Shown here: in pieces, positions 1 through 5,362 of the stretch
Layout of the letters: each line of letters opens with the position of its first letter
Numbering within the stretch: position 1 is the first letter of the stretch
DNA from: an uncultured Methylococcaceae bacterium
GTDB lineage: Bacteria; Pseudomonadota; Gammaproteobacteria; Methylococcales; Methylomonadaceae
Assembly (NCBI GenBank): GCA_903839795.1
Contig: CAIMDR010000246.1
Location: forward strand, 1 to 5,362
Reading direction: 5' to 3'
DNA length: 5,362 nucleotides
Notes under the pieces: model-generated
Seen by the model: only the letters and a program-made list of their open reading frames with translations
Database searches by the model: none
What the model was told of the DNA's origin: nothing
Translations under genes and position numbers: made by a program

Positions 1-14
1 ATGTTTACTGAGGT

Positions 15-1757
15 ATTAGCGAGGAGCTAAGCGGAGCACAAATCCTGGTTCAAAGTCTTATAGACGAGGGCGTAGAATATATTTTTGGCTATCCTGGTGG
101 AGCCGTATTGCATTTATATGATGCACTATTCCAGCAAGACGAACTCAAACACATCCTGGTTCGGCATGAACAAGGCGCAACCCATGCGGCTGACGGTTAT
201 GCAAGAGCAACAGGAAAACCAGGCGTGGTATTAGTTACTTCTGGCCCTGGCGCCACCAATGCAGTCACCGGCATCGCTACCGCTTATATGGATTCAATAC
301 CCATGGTTATCATCTCCGGACAAGTATCTCTGCCCGTCATTGGTAGCGATGCTTTCCAGGAAGTCGATATGATTGGTATTACCCGACCCTGTGTTAAGCA
401 TAATTTTTTAGTCAAGGATGTCACTAAATTAGCCGAAACCATTAAAAAAGCATTTTATGTTGCCACAACCGGGCGTCCCGGCCCAGTCGTCATTGATGTG
501 CCTAAAGACATAACTGCTCCGCAGATTACCGTACCTTATCAATATCCTAAAAAAGTGTCTATCCGTTCTTATAATCCGGTCGTTACCGGTCATAAAGGGC
601 AGATTAAAAAGGCAGTTGATTTATTGTTAAGCGCACAAAAACCCATCATTTATTCAGGTGGCGGTGTCGTTTTAGGTGAAGCCAGTAAAGAATTGATTGA
701 GTTTACGCACACACTGGGCTATCCGATTACCAATACCTTAATGGGTTTAGGCTCATATCCTGCCACTGACAAGCAATTTATCGGCATGCTGGGCATGCAC
801 GGCACTTACGAGGCCAACATGGCGATGCACGAAAGCGATGTCATTATTGCTATCGGTGCGCGTTTTGATGATCGTGTTACAGGCAAGCTAGATTTATTTT
901 GCCCACATGCCAAGATCATTCATATTGATGTTGATCCGGCCTCCATTTCAAAAACCGTAAAAGTTGACATTCCTATTGTCGGTGATGTTAAACCGGTATT
1001 GGAACAAATGCTGGAACTGATCAGAGAAAGCCAAAAGAAGCCCGATGGAACAGCTATGGCGAATTGGTGGAACCAAATCAGACAATGGCAAGCCGTTAAT
1101 TGCCTCGAATTTGACCGTCAAAGCCCGTTGATTAAACCGCAATATGTGATTGAGCAATTGCATGAAGTGACCAAAGGCGATGCTTATGTCACGTCAGACG
1201 TAGGCCAGCATCAGATGTGGGTAGCCCAGTATTATCCTTTCAACAAACCGCGTCGCTGGATAAACTCTGGTGGATTAGGCACGATGGGCTTTGGCTTACC
1301 GGCAGCCATCGGTGTTAAATTGGCATTTCCTGACGAGAATGTCGCCTGTGTAACTGGTGATGCCAGTATTCAGATGTGCATACAGGAATTATCGACCGCT
1401 TTGCAATATAACACGCCGATAAAAATCATTAACCTGAACAATCGCTATATGGGCATGGTTAGACAATGGCAGGAATTTTCTTACCAAAGTCGTTATTCGC
1501 ATTCCTATATGGATACCATCCCGGAATTTGTTAAATTGGCAGAAGCTTATGGTCATGTCGGTATGCGCATAGACAAGCCCGAAGAAGTCAGACCGGCTCT
1601 GGAAGCAGCATTTGCCATGAAAGATCGCACCGTATTTTTGGACATCATGACTGATCAAACTGAAAATGTTTACCCCATGATTGAAGCGGGTAAAGGTCAC
1701 CATGAAATGAAATTAAGAGTCGCCACCGGCACATCGACAGACAGGGAATTGGCTTAA
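15..1757 (+). CDS. ilvI: Acetolactate (acetohydroxyacid) synthase large, catalytic subunit; start disturbed
   Basis: ThDP-, FAD- and Mg-dependent enzyme of the cytoplasm. It condenses two pyruvates to 2-acetolactate, or pyruvate plus 2-ketobutyrate to acetohydroxybutyrate, the first common step to Val, Leu and Ile. Counting the codon at 15 as residue 1 gives about 580 residues, normal for the family. Visible motifs are N-terminal [21 protein letters not shown], catalytic Glu52 in [53 protein letters not shown], the FAD-region [26 protein letters not shown], and the ThDP/Mg motif GDAS (448-451) to NN (475-476), then MVRQWQ. The residue after GQV is Ser, as in E. coli AHAS II. A TTG at 108 is an in-frame start but would delete the conserved N-terminus including GYPGGAV, so I reject it. 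The frame is open from 12, a TGA lies at 9-11, and no standard start codon occurs before 108. The coordinate 15 (ATT) is therefore provisional. It forms an operon with ilvH directly downstream. The ilvI name rests on its pairing with ilvH; ilvB is also used for such genes. Confidence 0.95.
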   Translation: MSEELSGAQILVQSLIDEGVEYIFGYPGGAVLHLYDALFQQDELKHILVRHEQGATHAADGYARATGKPGVVLVTSGPGATNAVTGIATAYMDSIPMVIISGQVSLPVIGSDAFQEVDMIGITRPCVKHNFLVKDVTKLAETIKKAFYVATTGRPGPVVIDVPKDITAPQITVPYQYPKKVSIRSYNPVVTGHKGQIKKAVDLLLSAQKPIIYSGGGVVLGEASKELIEFTHTLGYPITNTLMGLGSYPATDKQFIGMLGMHGTYEANMAMHESDVIIAIGARFDDRVTGKLDLFCPHAKIIHIDVDPASISKTVKVDIPIVGDVKPVLEQMLELIRESQKKPDGTAMANWWNQIRQWQAVNCLEFDRQSPLIKPQYVIEQLHEVTKGDAYVTSDVGQHQMWVAQYYPFNKPRRWINSGGLGTMGFGLPAAIGVKLAFPDENVACVTGDASIQMCIQELSTALQYNTPIKIINLNNRYMGMVRQWQEFSYQSRYSHSYMDTIPEFVKLAEAYGHVGMRIDKPEEVRPALEAAFAMKDRTVFLDIMTDQTENVYPMIEAGKGHHEMKLRVATGTSTDRELA

Positions 1758-2252
1758 ATGAGACATATTATTTCTATTTTAATGGAAAATGAATCCGGTG
1801 CTTTATCGCGCGTAGCCGGTTTGTTTTCAGCGCGTGGCTACAATATTGAGTCACTGACCGTAGCGCCAACCGAAGATGCCAGCCTGTCAAGAATGACCTT
1901 GGTTACCCGTGGCAGTGAAGAAATCATTGAGCAAATCACCAAACAACTTAACAAGTTAATTGACGTGGTTAAGCTGATTGATTTAGCGGAATCTTTTCAT
2001 ATTGAACGTGAACTGATGATGGTCAAAGTCAAAACCACCACAGGGGAAATGCGCGATGAAATCAGAAGCATGGCAGACATATTTCGAGGCAAGATTATTG
2101 ATGTAACACCAACCACCTACATTATTGAAATGACCGGTCCCTCAGAAAAACTTGATGCTTTTCTGGCTGCCATAGATCCGGACTCCATTATTGAAGCCGT
2201 TCGTTCAGGGCCTACCGGCATTTCCAGAGGCGAAAAAGGCCTACATTTATAA
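1758..2252 (+). CDS. ilvH: Acetolactate synthase small, regulatory subunit
   Basis: Regulatory partner of the IlvI catalytic subunit. In this family it raises activity and confers feedback inhibition by valine. The protein has 164 residues, against 163 in E. coli IlvH, and aligns with it almost without gaps. The N-terminal ACT domain (about 1-78) begins MRHIISILMENESGALSRVA and continues through GLFSARGYNIESLTVAPTED. Asn11, Gly14 and Asn29, positions tied to valine binding in E. coli IlvH, are all present, so valine sensitivity is expected (inference). The C-terminal domain (about 83-157) carries ERELMMVKV, IFRGKIIDVTP, KLDAFLAAI and the terminal RSGPTGISRG. The ATG immediately follows the ilvI TAA with no intervening base, which points to translational coupling. 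An AGGGA at 1743-1747 lies 10 nt upstream, inside the end of ilvI. No truncation is visible. Confidence 0.97.
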   Translation: MRHIISILMENESGALSRVAGLFSARGYNIESLTVAPTEDASLSRMTLVTRGSEEIIEQITKQLNKLIDVVKLIDLAESFHIERELMMVKVKTTTGEMRDEIRSMADIFRGKIIDVTPTTYIIEMTGPSEKLDAFLAAIDPDSIIEAVRSGPTGISRGEKGLHL

Positions 2253-2255
2253 CGT

Positions 2256-3415
<1,160 letters not shown>

Positions 3416-3440
3416 ACACCACCATTTGCTGTAACCTTTT

Positions 3441-3474
3441 AAAAAAGCCTGTCATTTATGACGGGCTTTTTTTA
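3441..3474 (+). terminator. Intrinsic terminator after ilvC, probably bidirectional
   Basis: A 14-bp stem pairs 3441-3454 (AAAAAAGCCTGTCA) with 3459-3472 (TGACGGGCTTTTTT) around a TTTA loop, with one T-G wobble. The 3' arm runs into a T tract at 3467-3473. The A tract on the 5' arm supplies a T tract for the opposite strand, so it could also stop transcription arriving from the right. It lies 25 bp past the ilvC stop codon. Confidence 0.9.
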
Positions 3475-3528
3475 TTGTTAACAGCCTGTTTTTGACTGGA
3501 CAAATCCTTGCATGGACGGCAAAATTAA

Positions 3529-3549
3529 CACTCAATTTGAAATTGAGTG
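3529..3549. promoter_or_regulatory. Perfect 21-bp palindrome, possible operator
   Basis: Arms CACTCAATTT (3529-3538) and AAATTGAGTG (3540-3549) are exact reverse complements around a single G at 3539. No T-run follows, so it does not look like a terminator. Size and symmetry fit a dimeric regulator's binding site, about 140 bp upstream of the SIMPL gene start. A smaller relative, TCAAA-A-TTTGA, lies at 3561-3571, 27 bp away centre to centre. Operator function is inference and no regulator family is recognised. Confidence 0.5.
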
Positions 3550-3677
3550 ACTCATATAGCTCAAAATTTGATTCCGGCTATCGCTATAAAAAACGTAATA
3601 CCGGCATGAACGGCCAGCCTACAAAAATGTTTTAACTAAAAACCCGCAAGATTAAAATACAACTGTCTTTTTTACGT

Positions 3678-3681
3678 GGAG
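3678..3681 (+). promoter_or_regulatory. Ribosome binding site fixing the SIMPL gene start
   Basis: GGAG lies six bases before the ATG at 3688. The competing GTG at 3676 overlaps this site and has no Shine-Dalgarno of its own, so the ATG is preferred. Confidence 0.8.
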
Positions 3682-3687
3682 AAAACC

Positions 3688-4407
3688 ATGAAACAAGAAA
3701 ACACCATCAGTGCATTATTATTGGGCGCCTCTCTCTTTCTGGGACTGAGCGCACTGGGATACCTTCTCGCTGGCGCCGCTATCCATTACAAAGAATATGA
3801 GCGCAGTGTTACCGTCAAAGGTTTATCTGAGCGAGAATTACCGGCCGACATAATAATATGGCCCATAGTTTTCACTGAAGCCAGTAATGATCTTGGCGGC
3901 CTCTACGCGTCAATAGACGCAAACACTACAAAAATAAAAGATTTTCTGGTTGCAAAAGGAATTGATAAAACTGAAATATCAGCGGCCACACCGTCTATTA
4001 CTGATAAATTTGCCCAGCAATATACCGACACCACAAAAGCCGAGTTTCGCTATACCGCCATTCAAACCGTCACGGTATACTCATCAAAAGTCGATTTGGT
4101 TCGACAAGTCATGACCGAACTCGCAGAACTTGGCAAACAGGGCATCGCTTTTACTGCTGGCGATTACCAAAACCAGAACGAATATATTTTTAGTGGTTTA
4201 AACAAGATAAAACCAGAGATGATTCAAGAAGCCACTACCAAAGCACGCGAAGTGGCATTAAAATTTGCCCAAGATTCAAACAGTCAATTAGGTAAAATCA
4301 AACAAGCCTCTCAAGGCCAATTTGAAATAACACCCAGAGATAAAAACAATCCACATATTAAAAAGATTCGCGTAGTATCCACAGTAGAATATTACTTGTC
4401 TGACTAA
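3688..4407 (+). CDS. Membrane-anchored SIMPL-domain (DUF541) periplasmic protein
   Basis: A 239-residue protein of the SIMPL/DUF541 family (Pfam PF04402, the wider YggE/BP26 group). It begins MKQENTISALLLGASLFLG, and a hydrophobic stretch at about 7-32 (to LAGAAI) looks like an uncleaved signal anchor, so the rest should face the periplasm. The domain spans about 38-237, opening with RSVTVKGLSERELPADI..WPIVF and closing with KKIRVVSTVEYYLSD. The internal segment SQLGKIKQASQGQFEI is typical of the subfamily with an N-terminal membrane segment. The biochemical role is unknown. E. coli YggE has been linked to oxidative-stress tolerance, and Brucella BP26 forms ring-like oligomers, but neither can be transferred with confidence. 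The gene is separated from ilvC by a terminator and 272 bp, so it is probably a single-gene unit unrelated to branched-chain synthesis. Start choice rests on GGAG six bases upstream; a GTG at 3676 would add four residues. Confidence 0.88.
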   Translation: MKQENTISALLLGASLFLGLSALGYLLAGAAIHYKEYERSVTVKGLSERELPADIIIWPIVFTEASNDLGGLYASIDANTTKIKDFLVAKGIDKTEISAATPSITDKFAQQYTDTTKAEFRYTAIQTVTVYSSKVDLVRQVMTELAELGKQGIAFTAGDYQNQNEYIFSGLNKIKPEMIQEATTKAREVALKFAQDSNSQLGKIKQASQGQFEITPRDKNNPHIKKIRVVSTVEYYLSD

Positions 4408-4621
4408 AAACTTGCTGCAGATGCGCGTGAAGCACCTTCCCGCGTGCATCTGTGAAACAGCTTAAAACCTGTATTTGAATATAGAGTAAGCACCTAATAT
4501 GCTGTTTATTATGATAATAAATTCAATGTGTTTATTTTTTGGTACGCGCCTTGGTACACATAAATTAAAGGCTTACATGGTGTTTCATGGCTTTTTATGA
4601 AGCATCAACAAAAATATTTAA
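4408..4621. other. Gene-free A/T-rich spacer between the SIMPL gene and the repeat array
   Basis: No credible coding frame is present; the only ATG-led frame near the right end (4598-4630) is 10 codons long. It contains an imperfect hairpin (4418-4452), an A/T palindrome with arms TTTATTAT and ATAATAAA around G4513 (4505-4521), two TTGGTAC copies at 4539-4545 and 4551-4557, and a weak stem-loop at 4582-4603. None is diagnostic. Confidence 0.6.
4418..4452 (+). terminator. Imperfect GC-rich hairpin after the SIMPL gene, possible weak terminator
   Basis: CAGATGC (4418-4424) pairs with GCATCTG (4446-4452), and inside it GCG (4425-4427) pairs with CGC (4441-4443), leaving a two-base bulge. The hairpin starts 11 bp after the stop codon. 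No T-run follows, so it is at best a non-canonical terminator or an mRNA 3'-end structure. Confidence 0.35.
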
Positions 4622-4731
4622 CCGCTTAGGTTTCAAGATCGGGTTGCCAGTGATGAAACTGGTTTGGCTTTGGTGTCCTTGTCGGGTTCCGGTCAACGTG
4701 AAATCGGTTTGGCATTGATCGACTCACCAAC

Positions 4732-4838
4732 AAAGTGAAGGCGTACCGTTCCATCTGCAAGGCCATGGTGAAAGCCGCTTGGCAAAGTGAAGCCGTGCTG
4801 TTCCAGAATCTGCAAGGCCATGGTGAAAGCCGGTTGGC
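4732..4838. repeat. Internal module duplication in repeat unit 1
   Basis: Two adjacent copies of the module running from AAAGTGAAGSCGT to GGC occupy 4732-4783 (52 bp) and 4784-4838 (55 bp). They share GCAAGGCCATGGTGAAAGCC and differ by scattered substitutions and a 3-base length change before the shared block. Confidence 0.85.
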
Positions 4839-4938
4839 TTCAAGATCGGGTTGCCAGTGATTAAAGCGGTTTGGTTTCGATGTCCTTGTCGGGTTCCGGT
4901 CAACATGAAAGCGGTTTGGCCTTGAATAACTTACCAAC

Positions 4939-5042
4939 GAAGTGAAGGCGTGCCGTCCCGGATGCAAGGCCACGGTGAAAGCCGTTTGGCAAAGTGAAGG
5001 CGTGCCGTTCCGGATGCAAGGCCATGGTGAAAGCCGGTTGGC
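4939..5042. repeat. Internal module duplication in repeat unit 2
   Basis: Two adjacent 52-bp copies at 4939-4990 and 4991-5042 are nearly identical, differing at a handful of positions (for example CGTCCCGG against CGTTCCGG and CCACGG against CCATGG). They correspond to the same module doubled in unit 1 and single in units 3 and 4. Confidence 0.88.
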
Positions 5043-5052
5043 TTCAAGATCG

Positions 5053-5068
5053 GGTTGCCAGGTTGCCA
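5053..5068. repeat. 8-bp micro-duplication in repeat unit 3
   Basis: GGTTGCCA at 5053-5060 is repeated directly at 5061-5068. Units 1 and 2 have one copy at this place, so this is a local slippage event that also shifts any reading frame through the unit. Confidence 0.9.
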
Positions 5069-5362
5069 GTGATGAAACTGGTTTGGCTTTGGTGTCCTTG
5101 TCGGGTTCCGGTCAAAATGAAAGCGGTTTGGCCTTGAATAACTTACCAACGAAGTGAAGGCGTGCCGTTCCGGATGCAATGCCATGATGAAAGCCGGTTG
5201 GCTTCAAGATCAAGTTGCCATTGATGAAAGTGGTTTGGTTTCGGTGTCCTTGTCGGGTTCCGGTCAACGTGAAAGCCGGTTGGCCTTGATCGAATCACCA
5301 ACGAAGTGAAGGCGTGCCGTTCCAGAACCTTCAAGGCTATGGTGATGGCTGATTGGCTTCAA

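Larger units (their letters stand above)
3475..3687 (+). other. Intergenic region upstream of the SIMPL gene
   Basis: This stretch has no open frame worth calling. It contains the palindromes described separately (3529-3549 and 3561-3571). Candidate boxes such as TTGATT at 3568-3573 and TATAAA at 3585-3590 are only 11 bp apart, too close for a standard sigma-70 promoter, so the promoter for the downstream gene is not resolved. Confidence 0.5.
4622..5362. repeat. Degenerate tandem-repeat array, at least four units, running off the window
   Basis: Units begin with GGYTTCAAGATC at 4629, 4836, 5040, 5200 and (partial) 5354, giving lengths of 207, 204, 160 and 154 bp. The left edge is near 4622, where CCGCTTAGG resembles the end of a unit. 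Each unit contains, in order, a GGGTTGCCAGTGATGAAAC-like block, TTGTCGGGTTCCGGTCAA, TGAAAGCGGTTTGGC, TTACCAACGAAGTGAAGGCG and GGCCATGGTGAAAGCCGG. Length differences come from a 52-bp module present twice in units 1-2 and once in units 3-4. Single-line hand counts give about 48-60% G+C here against about 38% in one line of the SIMPL gene, so composition differs from its surroundings. Several minus-strand open frames (up to 115 codons, 4626-4973) repeat the same peptide with mostly non-synonymous differences, shift frame between units and lack ribosome binding sites; I treat the array as non-coding. Confidence 0.92.

Noticed and set aside
948..1163. 71-codon minus-strand frame inside ilvI
   Set aside because: It is a shadow of the highly conserved ilvI coding sequence, with no ribosome binding site or recognisable motif.
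1389..1703. 104-codon minus-strand frame inside ilvI
   Set aside because: It is antisense to the conserved ThDP-binding region of ilvI and has no independent support.
108..1757. ilvI starting at TTG 108 as a 549-residue protein
   Set aside because: This would remove the conserved N-terminal strand and the GYPGGAV motif, which are encoded in frame immediately upstream.
3568..3590. Sigma-70 promoter TTGATT / TATAAA before the SIMPL gene
   Set aside because: The boxes are only 11 bp apart, well short of the 16-18 bp usually needed.
4942..5157. 71-codon plus-strand frame in the repeat array
   Set aside because: It reads through repeat modules, depends on the 8-bp micro-duplication at 5053-5068 for its frame, and unit 2 has a stop (TGATTAAAG region) at the equivalent place.
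4622..5362. CRISPR array
   Set aside because: Repeats are 150-207 bp, diverged and contiguous, with no short constant repeat alternating with unique spacers, and no cas gene is visible.

Overview
The window carries a branched-chain amino acid biosynthesis cluster, ilvI-ilvH-ilvC, on the + strand. It is followed by a single gene for a membrane-anchored SIMPL-domain (DUF541) protein and then by a long degenerate tandem-repeat array that runs off the right end. The protein sequences and the ilvI-ilvH-ilvC order look gammaproteobacterial. Moderate A+T content, a class I (338-aa) IlvC and the repeat-rich intergenic DNA suggest a methanotroph-like lineage (Methylococcales), but that finer placement is an impression and not a demonstration.

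Layout: (1) ilvI, about 1-1757, is the catalytic acetolactate synthase subunit. It is complete through all its active-site motifs, but its first few codons are disturbed: an in-frame TGA stands at 9-11 and no ATG/GTG/TTG lies ahead of the conserved N-terminus. (2) ilvH, 1758-2252, is the regulatory ACT subunit and abuts the ilvI stop codon. (3) The 146-bp gap 2253-2398 holds two facing arrays of 7-bp repeats, one degenerate and purine-rich, the other six perfect CTTGTAC copies, which can fold on each other. (4) ilvC, 2399-3415, is followed by a strong bidirectional intrinsic terminator at 3441-3474. (5) The 213-bp stretch 3475-3687 holds a perfect 21-bp palindrome and a related smaller one, but no convincing promoter. 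(6) The SIMPL-domain gene is 3688-4407. (7) The gap 4408-4621 has no gene and only weak structures. (8) From about 4622 to the end there is a tandem array of units of roughly 152-207 bp with nested 52-bp modules. It is probably non-coding, although it throws up misleading open frames on both strands.

Function: IlvI and IlvH together form valine-regulated acetohydroxyacid synthase, and IlvC carries out the next step. The three genes thus supply the first two common steps to valine, leucine (via ketoisovalerate) and isoleucine. The SIMPL protein is separated by a terminator and is very likely transcribed on its own. I found no evidence of a new defence or mobile system. The real curiosities are the heptad-repeat hairpin ahead of ilvC, the palindromes ahead of the SIMPL gene, the damaged ilvI start and the large nested repeat array. 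The window's two ends, a broken gene start and an unresolved repeat, would fit a contig bounded by assembly limits.
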